From positions 53,162,593-53,226,592 of the forward strand of contig OX419759.1 in assembly GCA_948567375.1 (NCBI GenBank): a stretch of DNA of 64,000 nucleotides. The letters are read 5' to 3'. The notes under the pieces were generated by a model. It did no database searches. It was not told the origin of the DNA and worked only from the letters and a program-made list of their open reading frames with translations. This document shows, in pieces, positions 44,542-57,154 of the stretch; the stretch's first letter is position 1, and each line of letters begins with the position of its first letter. The DNA comes from Lunularia cruciata (taxonomy: Eukaryota; Streptophyta; Marchantiopsida; Lunulariales; Lunulariaceae). The translations under genes were made by a program, and so were the position numbers.

Positions 44542-46583
44542 GGTAGCATATGATGGAAGTAGTGGAAAATTGGATCTCAAGAATCAAGCAATATTTCTGA
44601 TTGTTATCAACATAGATCACTAAGCATGTTGCAGGCGTGGCTGCATGTGGGTACTTGATCGATAAAGCTCTCACATGGTATGATGCTTGGGAATGATCCA
44701 TGTTGGCAGAGAGAAGGAAGGTCACGTGGACAAGAATGCAAGGAGGATTGCTAAAGGATTTCCAATTGATGGATTCTATGGAGATGGCCCAAATGCAATT
44801 GTGGGGATTGAGACAGAAGAACAACGTACAAGGGTATGTGGAGGCATTTTTGGATCTACAAGTCACAATAATTGACATGAGTCCAGCAAAGACTCTCAAC
44901 AATTTCAAACAAGGGTTGAAGGAGCAGATTTGCCAAGAAGTCATGGTGCAAAATCCTTGCATGGTATTTGAAGCCATTGCTTGTACGTAGAGAATAGTAG
45001 GGGCATTGGGTGGAAGTGAAGGAGTAGTTCCACTTCAACATTATTGAGTAGAAATGCCACACATGGGTGGACCAGTACCAATGGAGCTAGACAACCTTTG
45101 ATTTCAAGACCAAGGAGGATGACCGCTTCAAAGAGAGCATGGATGAGTAGAAGAACGGAGAGAAGGAGTCCCACAAGGAGAAGGAATTTGAGGAAAACAA
45201 CGCCGTTGTTACAATTGTGGCCATATTGGGCACATATCTACCAATTGTTGTTCTTGTCTCCCTAGAGGCCCTCGGCCTTCATACATGTGATCTTTGAACA
45301 ACATGGAGGGACGCAATGAAGAAAAGGAGGTGGAAATCACTTCAAAAACAAAGATCACTAGTAAATGTACCTCGCGGCCTTATTGGCTCAATAAGAAAGC
45401 AAAGGAAGCAAGAAGACAAGCATGCAAAGGTCCCAAAAGGCAACCTCACAATTGATCATTGTGAATGGAGTCCTAGAAGCCAATCAAGTGAGAGTATTAA
45501 CAGATCCGAGAGCAACAAAGAATTTCTTGTCTCACTCTATTACAATAAGATTAGGAATGGATCCAAAGAGAGATGAAAGCAAAGAAGTAGAGTTACCTCA
45601 TGGGCAGACAAAGAGGATTGAATCACTACCTAGATGGGTAACACTCTTTGTAGAAGAATATCAAAAAGAAATTCAATGACAAGGGATACAATTAGCTTGT
45701 TATGATGCAATCTTAGGCATGCCATGGATGGAGCATTACAACCCTATGGTAGATTGGAGGAAAAAATTAGTGAGAGCCCACCAATGCTTGATCATTAGGG
45801 TTAAAGAAAAATCACACATGCAAGAACTGCCTCTTTATGTCATAAGGATGGCAGCTATCTATAAGACCAATAGATGTTTCATGGTCTAATAAGAGAAGTC
45901 CAAAGTGCACAACTCGATGGATAAATTCTTGAGAAATTGAAGGATGTGGTGGATGAGTTTCAAGATGTCTTTCCTGATGATCTACCCTTAGGATTACCAC
46001 CAAAATAAAGAGTAGATCATGAAATTGAGACACTCCTGGGGAAGACACCTCCTTGTAAAGCCCCATATCACCTATCACCTCATGAGTTGGAGGAATGTAA
46101 GACTCAAATTGAGGAGATATTGCATAAAAGGTTCATCCAACCTAGTGTATCACCATATGGGGCTCTTGTCTTGTTTGTATCAGAGAAAAGATGGTAGAAT
46201 GCGCATGTGCATTGACTATTGGAGTCTCAATCAACAAATAGTGAAGAAAAAATACCCCTTACCTCACATGGACAACATATTTGATCAACTCTATGGAGCA
46301 AGATACTTCACCAAATTGGACTTACGGAGCGGTTACAATCAAATCCGAATTGCAAAGGAGGATGTGTACAAAACTACCTTTGAACCGGGTATGGCACCTT
46401 TGAACCAAGAATGGCCACTTTGAGTATCTCGTGATGCCTTTTGGCCTCACCAATGCACCTACCATTTTTGTGAGTCTAATGAATGACATGTTTTGTCCAT
46501 ACTTGGATAAGTCTATTATTGTCTTCTTGGACGACATCTTAGTATACAATAGCATGATGACAGAACACAAACAACATCTATGA
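44542..46583 (+). pseudogene. A2 gag, protease and RT start
   Basis: A2 resumes after A3 with gag core (about 44550..44990), zinc knuckle (near 45200..45250, CYNCGHIGHISTNC), protease and RT beginning ([21 protein letters not shown]). Ends at a solo B LTR; TATGA at 46579..46583 is its left duplication. Badly broken. Confidence 0.75.
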
Positions 46584-46972
46584 TGTAAAAGACCAAAACT
46601 GATGAGAGAAATAGGAGAATGGAAACTCACATTAGGACACTTGAATGAGGGAAAACTCCGAATGCCTAGCATGAGCTTTGGCTTTGGTATTTATAGGTAG
46701 CATACAAGACCCTTGAAGCTTCTCAAGAAGCTTCCTTGAACCACTTTCTTGGAGTGCAAGCCAAGTTAACCGCCTACTTGGCGTGCAAGCTAAGCTAGTT
46801 AGAAGCTTCTAGAAGCTTCCTTCTAGAAGCTACTTGCTTAGGGTGCAAGTTAACTAGTTGGGAAGCTTCCCAAGAAGCTTCTTAGATGCTTCTAAAATAT
46901 TCTAGGCTATTTTTTCTTATTATCTACTTCGTAAGCCCGACTAACTTCATCACCAAACTCCATATTGTTACA
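46584..46972 (-). repeat. Solo LTR of family B in A2 (first)
   Basis: 389 bp, flanked by TATGA on both sides (46579..46583, 46973..46977). It is shorter than other copies but has proper ends. Confidence 0.92.
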
Positions 46973-47071
46973 TATGAGAAGTCTTCTAGATTCTAAGAAA
47001 AAATTGATTATATGCCAAAATCTCAAAGTTTGAGTTTAGCAAGTCTGAAGTAGACTACTTGGGGCATGGAG

Positions 47072-47504
47072 TGTAAAAGACCAAAACCGAGGAGAGAAAT
47101 AGGAGAATGGAAGCTCACATTGGGACACTTGAATGAGGGAAAACTCCAAATGCCTAGCATGAGCTTTGGCCTTGGTATTTATAGGTAGCATACAAGTCCC
47201 TTGAAGCTTCTCAAGAAGCTTCCTTGAGCCGCTTTCTTGGAGTGCAAGCCAAGTTAACTAGGAAGCTTCTCAAGAAGCTTCCTTCTAGAAGCCGCCTACT
47301 TGGCGTGCAAGCTAAGCTAGTTAGAAGCTTCTAGAAGCTTCCTTCTAGAAGCTACCTGCTTAGGGCGCAAGTTAACTAGTTAGGAAGCTTCCCAAGAAGC
47401 TTCTTAGATGCTTCTAGAATATTCTAGAATATTCTAGGCTATTTTGTCTTATTATCTACTTCATAAGCTCGACTAACTTCGTCGCTAAACTCCATATTAT
47501 TACA
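47072..47504 (-). repeat. Solo LTR of family B in A2 (second)
   Basis: 433 bp, nearly identical to the B1 3' LTR, including the five-unit heat-shock element near 47411..47435. Flanks TGGAG and TAGAG differ at one base, compatible with a decayed duplication; the uninterrupted A1 sequence at this place reads CATAGAGTAAG. Confidence 0.9.
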
Positions 47505-49622
47505 TAGAGCAAGTGCAAAGGGCATTCAAGCATTGACACCTAAAATAGAGGTCATTCAAAAATAGAATACCCCAAAAGATAAGACTCAACTTAAGAGCTT
47601 CTTGGAGTTGACAAGATTCTATGGTCAATTTGTCAAGGACTTCTCCAAGATTGCACAACCTTTAACGGCACTACTTGGCAAGGAGAAGAAGTGGACGTGG
47701 AGAACCGCATAAGAGTTGGCCTTTCAAGAATTGAAATCCGCCTTGCTACATGCACCAATCTTGAGTGCTATGATCCAAAACATCCAATCAAGTTGGCTAT
47801 AGATGCATCAGGCGTAGCAATAGGAGAAGTCCTAAAACAAGAGTGGCATGACGGATGGCATCAAATTGCAGATTTCTCTCTAAAGTTGTTATCAACAAAG
47901 TGCAACTATCACACCACAAAACAAGAAGAGCTGGCCATTGTCCTTGCAACCAAGCATTGGAAGCACTATTTGGGCAAGAAGGCCTTTGTAGTAGAGACAG
48001 ACCACAAACCTCAAGTCTAGTTGGAGATACAAAAAGATCTATCTTGTCGTTAGATCTGGTGGATAGAGTGACAACAACACTTCAACATGATAATCACCTG
48101 TGTGGAAGGTAAGAAGTAGATGCATTCACGCATGCCAATAGTAAAAAATTTAGTAGTAGAGGTTAAGATTAACCTTGAATTCTGGCCAAAGATTCTAGCT
48201 GCTACAAAAAATTATCCATAATCATCCAAAGGCGTCACTAATACCCAAGGACTCACCTTTTGTGATGGCAGATTATGGATCCCAAATGTCCCATAATTAC
48301 GCACCACCATTCTAGCAAAATGTCATGATTTGGCCATTGTAAGTCATGTTGGAGTGCACAAGACCTTGAAAGCAGTCCAACACCATTAATATTGGCCCAA
48401 GATGAGCAACCACGTGATGGACTACGTACACAGCTACCTACTCTATCAACAAAACAAAGCTTCTAATCAAGCTCCTATAGGGCTCCTTCAACCTCTCCCC
48501 ACTCCTACACATGATGTTGGGAACAAGTGAGTATGGATCTCATCTATGAATTACCCAAGATCACCTCAGGGTTTGACTCCATTGTGGTCTTTGTGGACCG
48601 GCTCAACAAAATGATTCATGTATGGCCTTACCACCAAAGATATGACTGCTCCACAACTAGCTCAATTGTACTTAGATGTAGTCTTCTCTCACCATGGCTT
48701 GTCTTGAGTACTCATCATCAATAGAGGCACTCATTCACTAGTTTGTTTTGGCAAACACTTTTTGGTTTCTTCAAAACCAAGTTGACCTTATCTACTACTT
48801 GCCACCCACAAACAGATGGACAAACAGAGTAGGCTAATTGCACTATTGAAGACATGCTATGCAACTTCACCTTAGAAGAGCAAGAGAGGTGTGACACCCT
48901 ACTCCCCTTGGTGGAATTCACTTACAACAATTTGATGAATGCATTCACACATGTCACATTGTTCTTCCTCATGTATGGTGAGCATCCCTTCACACCTTCT
49001 AACTTGATGAAGATCCGTCTAATGGCTACCAAGGTTGATGCAATCAACACATTTGTTTATAGAATCTAACAAGGTGTAAAGAATGCCAAGCATAGATTAT
49101 AGATTGCACAAAATTGACAAAAGCAATATGCCAATGCACACCCCAAGCACATGGAGTTCAATGTTGGGGATCAAGTGTGGTTGTTTACAACCAACCTCAC
49201 AATAGTTGGCCCTCGTAAGCTCAAACCTTGTTTTATTGGGCCTTTCTCTATTCTTCTTTGAGTCGGTGTTGTGGCCTATCACCTCAAGCTACCATCACAC
49301 ATGAAGATCCATCCAATGTTCCATATTTCCCTACTATGCAAATATGTTTCCCGATCAGGCCATTATCATTCCATACAAGACCTTTGACCTTGTCTGACAC
49401 TCATTGATGGCACGGAGGAATATGAAGTGGAGCGTATCCTCCAAAAACACATGCGTTGTACTTGCCATCTGCGCATGAACTATCTAGTATAGTAGAAAGA
49501 TTACCTTCTCTTTGAGGCAACCTGGGAGCCCGATGCCCATTTGACACATGCAATGGTGTTGGTACAAGCATTTGAGCAACAGCTACACAACAAGGACATT
49601 GCGTCTTAAAAGAATGGAGGTT
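47505..49622 (+). pseudogene. A2 RT end, RNase H, integrase, chromodomain
   Basis: Continues A2: RNase H (about 47760..48120), integrase (about 48150..49080) and chromodomain (about 49415..49605). All are recognisable by match to A1 and A3 but strongly decayed. Confidence 0.75.
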
Positions 49623-50330
49623 TGTAATACCAAGAGCTAGCCATATGTGATCTCAATATGAAATTCGGTTTGAAAACATCTTGAATGATGTTTTACAATG
49701 ATGGTCAAAATAGATCAGATTGAAGTATCACCAAGAGAATACTTCTTCTAATATGGTAGACACCAAAATAGACTTGAAAACCTTAGAACAAATAGCTAAA
49801 CATATAATTTAAAGGTGAGAATTGGTTCATAACATCTAGAAGGATGTTACACATGATGGACAAAATAGATCAAAAAGAAGTATTACCAAAAGAGGACTTC
49901 TATTAATAGAGTAGGAACTGCAATATGCTTAAAATCTTTGAAGGCAATTTTGGAGGCCTAAACGGATGAATTAGGCCTTTAAAATATGCAATTGCTCCCC
50001 TCTTCTTTCTCAATAAGAGAAAGGTTGGCTTTCCCTCCCCCAGATGATTTTGAGATTCCTATAAGAAGATTCCCTAAAAGATTCCCACCGGTCAAAGCAT
50101 GTTTGACCAACCGGATAGGATCACAACCAACATGTCATCTATCCAAATAAGTAATTTAAGGGTGGAGCTTGCCGACATGTCATGTATCTATGTGCCTAAT
50201 CCTATGGTGGAGCTTCCTTGGAGGAGATCCACTTTGTCTACATAATAAAGAGAAGATGCTCCTTTGGGACATCAAATGATTGAGTGTGAAATTTATGTTT
50301 TCTCTCTTTTCTTGTCCTCTGAGCATTATC
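49623..50330 (+). repeat. A2 3' LTR
   Basis: 708 bp from TGTAATACCAAG to a diverged end next to family-B gag sequence. The W-box pair near 50091 and TATA region are still visible. Confidence 0.82.
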
Positions 50331-50824
50331 CTCTTCCAACCTATCCTGTATAGCTTGTATGGCATTTATAGCTTGCAATCGACCGATTATTGCACTCTTG
50401 AATTCTACCCACGGCAAGATTAGTGTAACAATTTGTCATTCAGCTAGCTCCACTTGGAATCTCCACCATAGCTTTGCTACTCCATTGAATTGGCTAGAAG
50501 TCAAGAGAATTTGTTTTTTCTTGTCTTGCACATTGGTAGCTTCAAAATAATGTTCACTGTCAAACACAAAATTCTCCATTGTACCCGGGAGATTGTTGCC
50601 TTCAAATATCTTGGGTTTAGAAAATAGGATTTGATCTTCTCCTTCTCTAACTAGTACTCTCTTTATGTGCTCTTGTCGTCAAAGATCTTGTTCATCTAAC
50701 AATCCTCTCTTCCCTCACCCATGTGATTTTGAGATTTTTATAGAAGATTCCCTAAAAGATTCCCATCGGTCAAAGAATGTTTGACCAACCAGATATGATC
50801 AAGGCCAACATGTCACCCATCCAA
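50331..50824. repeat. Chimeric tandem array, left part
   Basis: A family-B gag fragment on the minus strand (50331..50706; matches B1 about 15870..16230), followed by part of a plus-strand A LTR (about 50707..50824) that is interrupted by A4. The unit [partial A LTR + B gag fragment] recurs at 57155..57720 and 57721..58131 with the same junctions. Confidence 0.8.
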
Positions 50825-51305
50825 TTTAATACTCCAAGGACAAGAGAAAAGAGAAAACACAAATTATACACTCAACATTTGGTGCCCCAAAGGAGCACCT
50901 TCTCTTTATTATATGGACAAAGTGGAGCTTCCTTTGCTTGGGGATGAAGATACCTACACATTTTTGAAAGCCTAATTCATCCGTTTTGGCCTTCAAAATT
51001 GCTTTCAAAGATTTTAGGTATATTTTGGTTCCTACTCTATTAGTAGAAGTCCCCTTTTGATCCGTTTATTCCATCATGTGTAACATCCTTCCATATGGTA
51101 CCAAACCAATTCTCATCTTTAAATCATATGTCTAGCTATTAGTTCTACGGTTCTCAAGTCTATTTCAGTTTTTGCTCTATTAGTAGAAGTACTCTTTTGG
51201 TGATACTTCTTTTTGGTCTACTTTGAACTTCATGTATAACATCATTCTAGATATTACCAAACCGAATTTCACATCTAGATCATATGGCTAGCTCTTGGTA
51301 TTACA
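50825..51305 (-). repeat. A4 3' LTR
   Basis: 481 bp, shorter than the 731-bp 5' LTR but with matching ends. Confidence 0.85.
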
Positions 51306-54300
51306 AACCTCCTTCCTTTTAAGATGCAATGTCCTCATTGTGCAATTGTTAATCAAATGCTTGCACCAACACTGATGCATGTGTCAAATTGGCAGCGGGC
51401 TCCCATGTTGCTTCATAGAGAGGGTAATCTTTCCACTATACTAGATATTCCACCCGTAGATGGCGAGTATCACGCATGCATTTTTGGAGAATACGCTCTA
51501 CTTCATATTCCTCTATGCCATCAATGAGTGTCGGACAAGGTCAAATGTCTTGTGTGGAATGACTCTGGCCTGATTGGGAAGCATATCTGCATAGTAGAGA
51601 AACATGGAACACTAGATGGATCTTCATGTGTGGTGGTAGCTCAAGGTGATAGGCCACAGCGCCGACTTGATGAAGAACAAAGAAAGGCCCAATAAATGAG
51701 GTCTAAGCTAACGAGGTCCAACTAATGTGAGGTTGGTTGTCAATAGCTACACTTGATTCCCAACATTGAACTCCATGTGCTTACGGTGTGCATCAACATA
51801 CTAATTTTGTTGATTTTGTGCAATTTGTAATCTGTGCTTGGCACTCTCCATACCGTATTGGATTCTAAAAATAAATGTGTTGACTACATCAACCTTGGTA
51901 GCCATTGGACGGATCTTCATCAAGCTAGAAGGTGTGAAAGGATGCTCACCATACATGAGGAAGAATGGAGTGACTTGGGTGGATGCATTCACTGAATTAT
52001 TGTAAGCAAATTCCACCAATGGTAGGAGTGTGTCCTACCTCTCTTGCTCTTCTAAGGTGAAATCGTGTAATATATCTGCAATCGTGTGATTAGCCCACTC
52101 TGTTTGGCCATCTGTTTGTGGGTGGTAAGATGTGGACATAGCCAACTTGGTTTTGAAGAAACCACAGAGTGTTCGCCAAAACAAACTGGTGAATTGAGTG
52201 CCTTTATCGGTGATAAGTACTCTAGACAAACCATGGTGAGAGAAGACTGCATCTAAATATAATTTAGCTAGTTGTAGAGCAGTCACATCCTTGCTGGTAG
52301 GGCATACATGAATCATTTTGCTGAGCCATTCTACAAAGACCGCGATGGAGTCAAACCCAAAGGTGGTCTTGGGTAATTCACAGACAAGATCTATACTCAT
52401 TTGTTCCCAATGTTAGGTAGGCGTGGAGAGAGGTTGAAGGAGCCCTACAAGAGCTTGATTAGAAGCTTTGTTCTGTTGACAAAGTAGGCAGCTGCACACT
52501 TAGTCCATCACGTAATTGCTCATCTTGGGCCAATAGTAATGGCGTTGGATTGCATCCAAGGTCTTGTCCACTCCAACATGATTTGCAATGGCCAAATCAT
52601 GACATTCTGTTAGAATGGTGGTGCGTAATTTTGGGACATTTGGGATTTATAATCTGCCATCACAAAAGGTGAGTCCTTGGGTGTTGGTGACACCTTTGGA
52701 TGATTCCGCTTCTACAATCTGCGGATCAGTTTTTGTAACAGCTAGAATCTCTGGCCAGAATTTAGGGTTAATCTTAACCTCTACCACCAAGTTGTTTGCC
52801 ATTGGCATGTAGGTGAATGCATTTGCAAGTTGCTTCTTACCTTCCACGTAGGTGATTGACATGTTGAAGCTTTGTTGCCACTCTGCCAACCAAATTTGAT
52901 GACAAGTCAGATCCTTCTGTGTCTCGAGATAGACTAAAGATTTGTGGTCTGTCTCTACTATTAATGCCTTCTCGCCCAGATAGTGTTTCCAATGCTTGGT
53001 TGCCAGAAAAATAGCCAGCTCTTCTCGTTCTGTGGTGTGGTAGTTGTGATCGGTTGCGCTCAACCGATCACAACTTTTGAGAGAAATATGCAATTGGATG
53101 CCATCCGTCATGCCACTCTTGTTATAGGATTGCTCCTATTGCTATGCCTGATGCATCTGGAGCTAACTTGGTTGGTTGTTTTGGGTCATACCACTTCAAG
53201 ATTAGTGCATGTAGCAAGGCAGATTTCAATTCTTGAAAGGCAACTCTTGTGCGGTTCCCCATGTCCACTTCTTCTCCTTGCCAAGTAGTGTCATTAAAGG
53301 CTATGCAACCTTGGAGAATTTCTTGGCAAATCTACGATAGAATCCTATCAACCCCAAGAAGCTCTTGAGTTAAGTCTGATCTTTTGGGGCACACTATTTT
53401 TGAATGACTTCTATTTTATCCGTCAATACTTGAATGCACTCTGCACTTACTCTATGCCCCAAGTAGTCTACTTCAGACTTGTCAAACTTGCACTTTGATA
53501 TTTTGGCATACAATCAATTGTGTCTTAGAGTCTAGAGGAGCTCACTTAGATGTTGTTTGTGTTCCATCGTCATGCTATTGTATACTAAGATATCGTCCAA
53601 GAAGACGATAATAGACTTATCTAAGTATGGACAAAATATATCATTCATTAGACTCATGAAAGTGGTAGGTGCATTGGTGAGGCATCACAAGAAACTCCAA
53701 GTGGCCATACTTGGTTTGAAAGGCAGTTTTGTACACATCCTCCTCTACAATTCAGATTTGATTGTGACCGCTCCGCAAGTCCAATTTGGTGAAGTATCTC
53801 ACTCCATAGAGTTGATCAAATAGGTCATCCATGCAAGGAAAGGGGTATTTGTTCTTCATTGTTTGTTGATTGAGACCTTGATAGTCAATGCACATGCGCA
53901 TTGTACCATCCTTCTTCTTCACAAACAAGACAGGAGCTCCATATGGTGATACGCTAGCTTGGATGAACCCCTTTTGCAGCATCTCCTCAATTTGAGTCTT
54001 ACACTCCTCCAACTCATGAGGTGATAGGCAATATGGGGCCTTACATGGAGGTGTCTTCCTCGGGAGTGTCTCAATTTTATGATCTACTCTCCTTTTTGGT
54101 GGTAATCCTGAGAGTAGATCATCAGGAAAGACATCTTGAAATTCATCCACCATAGCCTTCAATTTCTCAAGAACTTGTCCATCTTGTTGTGCACTTTGGA
54201 CTTCTCTTATTAGACCCATGAAACATCTATCGATCTTACAAACAATTGCCATCCCTATGACATATAGAGGCAGATCCTGCCTAGGTGATTTTTCTTTAAC

Positions 54301-54753
54301 CCCAATGATTGACCATTTGTGGGTTCTCACTACTTTCTTCCTCCAATCTACCATAGGGTTGTAATGCTCCATCCATGGCATGCTTAAGATTGCATCATAA
54401 CGAGCTAATTGTATCACTCGCCACTCAATTACTTCTTGATATTCTCCTATAGAGAGTGTTACTCGTCTAGGTAATGATTCAATCCTCTCTGTTTGCCCGT
54501 GAGGCAACTCTACTTTTTCAGTCCTATCTCTCTTTAGATCCATTCCCAATCTTGTTGTAATAAAGCAAGATAAGAAATTCTTTGTTGCTCCCGGATCAAT
54601 TAAAACTTTCACTTGATTGCCTTCTAGAACTCCATTCACAATAATCAATTGAGAGGTTACCCTTTCGGATCTTTGCGTATAAGTCTTCTTCCTTCCCTTG
54701 CTTCTCTTCTTCCTTATTGACCCAATAAGGTTGTGAGGTACATTTACTGGCAA
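51306..54753 (-). pseudogene. A4 pol and chromodomain
   Basis: From the right: protease ([14 protein letters not shown]) and RT with [23 protein letters not shown] (about 53752..54753), RT end and RNase H (about 52900..53700), integrase (about 51800..52600, [25 protein letters not shown]) and chromodomain region (about 51330..51530). The polypurine tract lies next to the 3' LTR. Broken. Confidence 0.85.
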
Positions 54754-54789
54754 TCTTCATTTTCCAAAGTGATTTCCACCTCCTCCTCT

Positions 54790-55850
54790 TCAATGCGCAT
54801 CTCCATGTTGTTCAAATATTGCATGTACAAAGGCCAAGGGCCTCTAGGGAAATGAGTGCAACAGTTGGTAGATATGTGCCCAATACGGCCATAATTGTAA
54901 CAACGGCGTTGTTCTCCTCAAGTTCCTTCTCCTCGTGGGACACCATCTCTTTGTTCTTCTACCCGTCCACGCTCTCCTTGAAGCGGTCATGCTCCTTGAT
55001 CTTGAAATCAAAGGTTGCCCAATTCCATTGGTACTGGTCTACCCACGTGTGGCATTTTTGCCTGATAATGTTGAGGTAGAACTACTCCTTCACCTCCACC
55101 CAATGCTCTTGCTATTCTCTACGCACAAGCAATAGCTTCAAATACCATGCAAGGATTTTGCACCATGACTTCTTGGCGAATCCGCTCCTTTACCCTTCAT
55201 TTGAAATTGTCGAGAGCCTCTGCTAGACTCATGTCGGTTATTGCAATTTGTAGATCCAGAAATGCCTCCACATACTCTTGTATACTATTCTTTTGTCTCA
55301 ATTCCCATAGTCAAGTTCAAGCCATCTGCATAGAATCCACCGATTGGAAATTCTTAAATAATCCTTCTTGCATTGTTATCCACGTGACCTCCCTTCTCTC
55401 TACCAACATGGATCATTCCCAAGCATCATACCATGTGAGGGCTTTATGAGGCAAGACCCACATGCAAACACACCTGCAGCATGCTCCGTGATCTCTATTG
55501 AGAACAATCAGAAATATTGATTCATTCTCAATATCCAATTTTCCACTACTCCCATCATACGCTGCCCCTTGTAAGGCTCGATGTTGCAGGTCTTCTTCAT
55601 CTGGAGAAGCGATGTGGCTTCATCATTGATAGGGTTTGTAGGCATAGGTGCCTCTCCAAGTACTTTAATCACAAGTATTGGGTTTTGAGACGGCTCTTCT
55701 CCTTGCATGGCTTGATCGTTCTTGAGGATTTGCACTTGACTTTGTAATATCTCTATGGTCATCTTAATCTCTTGAAATTCATTCAACATCCCTTGCATTC
55801 CTTGCACCAACTCTTGCAATTATGGATCCATGGTTTCTACAACACTCAAT
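54790..55850 (-). pseudogene. A4 gag
   Basis: Matches A1 gag: MQELVQGMQGMLNEFQEIKM start region, gag core and zinc knuckle near 54860..54903. Broken. Confidence 0.8.
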
Positions 55851-55859
55851 TGGTAATAT

Positions 55860-56286
55860 CTATTTCAATATAGAGTCAATATGATCACTCTGGAAGGCTA
55901 GAACTACCATTGGGACCTTAGAAACTATCACTTGTTGATAATACTCCTTGCCAAAATTCCTAACCACAAAATCTCTAAACATCACTTTTGGTCTCACTAC
56001 ATAAAAAATTTCTACTTGAGTGTTGAAAGAGAGAGGATTTGGGACATTCACATCCATATTATCATAATATAATGCAGATTGTTAAATCACACTCTCTGTC
56101 ATATATCACCATAGATAGAATCATTGGGTTTGGTGAGTTCATCACCCTATCCATGAATTCTACGCCAAAGTGATATACTAGCAATACCCTCATTTGTTCA
56201 TGTTGGATGTACATAACCTTGATGTGGAATGGATTTAGGAATGGAAAGCTAAGTGCGGGAAATTGTCCTTCCGGTGCATCCATCAT
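55860..56286 (-). CDS. A4 leader: two small related reading frames
   Basis: First domain about 56062..56286 (MMDAPEGQFPALSF start), second 55860..56057 (MDVNVPNPLSF start), with the 4-base gap seen in A1 and A3. Both frames stay open although the rest of A4 is broken. Confidence 0.6.
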
Positions 56287-56423
56287 GTCCGCTCTCTAAA
56301 GTCCTTCCTAAGTCTAGCAATTCCTCTATGTTCTCCATCTCAAATTACTCAGTTTCAGTAGCTCGTGCTCTTCCAAGAGGGGTGATCCACTCTCTTGGAC
56401 TAAGACACTTGCTCTAATACCAT

Positions 56424-57154
56424 TGTAATACTCTAAGGACAAGAGAAAAAAGAAAATACAAATTACACATTCAACATTCAGTGCCCCAAAGGAGCACCTT
56501 CTCTTTACTATATAGACAAAGAGGATCTCTACCAAGGAAGCTCCACCATAGGATTAGGTACACAGATAGGTGACATGTCAGCAAGCTCCACCCTTGGATT
56601 ACTTACTTGGATGGGTGACATGTTTGTCTAGATCCTATCTGGTTGGTCAAACAAGCTTTGACCAAAGGGAATCTTTTAGAGAATCTTCATGTAGGAGTCT
56701 CAAAATCACATAAGGTACCATTGGAAAGCTCTTGATGAGACAAACCAAGGGGGAGGGAAGGCTAGCCTTTCCTCCATTGGGGGGAATCTTTACATTTTTG
56801 AGGCCTAATTCATCCATTTAGGGCTCTCAAATTACCTTGAAAGATTTCAAGCATATTTTGGTTCTTACTTTATTAGTAGAAGTCCCCTTTTGGTGATGCT
56901 TTTTTCTAAGCTATTAAGTCCATCATGTGTAACATCCTTCCAGATGTTACCAAACCAATTTTCACCTTTAAATCATATGTCTAGCTATTGGTTCTAAGGT
57001 TCTCAAGTCTATTTTGGTTTTTGCTCTTTTAGTGGAAGTACTCTTTTGGTGATACTTCTTTCTGATCTATTTTGACCATAATGTATAAAATCATTCTAGA
57101 TGTTACCAAACCAAATTTCACATCTAGATCATATGGCTAGCTCTTGGTATTACA
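56424..57154 (-). repeat. A4 5' LTR
   Basis: 731 bp, TG...CA, with the W-box pair near 56645 and a TATA box near 56510 on the minus strand. Confidence 0.9.

Larger units (their letters stand above)
23189..50330 (+). mobile_element. Ty3/gypsy A2, split by A3 and two solo LTRs
   Basis: Family-A element inside B2. Parts: 5' LTR 23189..23920, leader region, gag start to 24933; interrupted by A3; then gag, protease and RT 44542..46583; solo B LTR; short RT piece; second solo B LTR; then RT end, RNase H, integrase and chromodomain 47505..49622; 3' LTR 49623..50330. LTRs differ by about 12% in the first 250 bases. The outer flanks show no matching 5-bp duplication, so the two ends may have been brought together by recombination between A-family copies. 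Badly broken. Confidence 0.8.
50825..57154 (-). mobile_element. Ty3/gypsy chromovirus A4
   Basis: 6.3 kb family-A element on the minus strand, duplication TCCAA on both sides (50820..50824, 57155..57159). 5' LTR 56424..57154, Met-type primer site 56411..56422, leader pair, gag, pol, chromodomain, polypurine tract, 3' LTR 50825..51305. It inserted in a partial A LTR of the chimeric array. Nearly complete in layout, broken several times. Confidence 0.92.
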
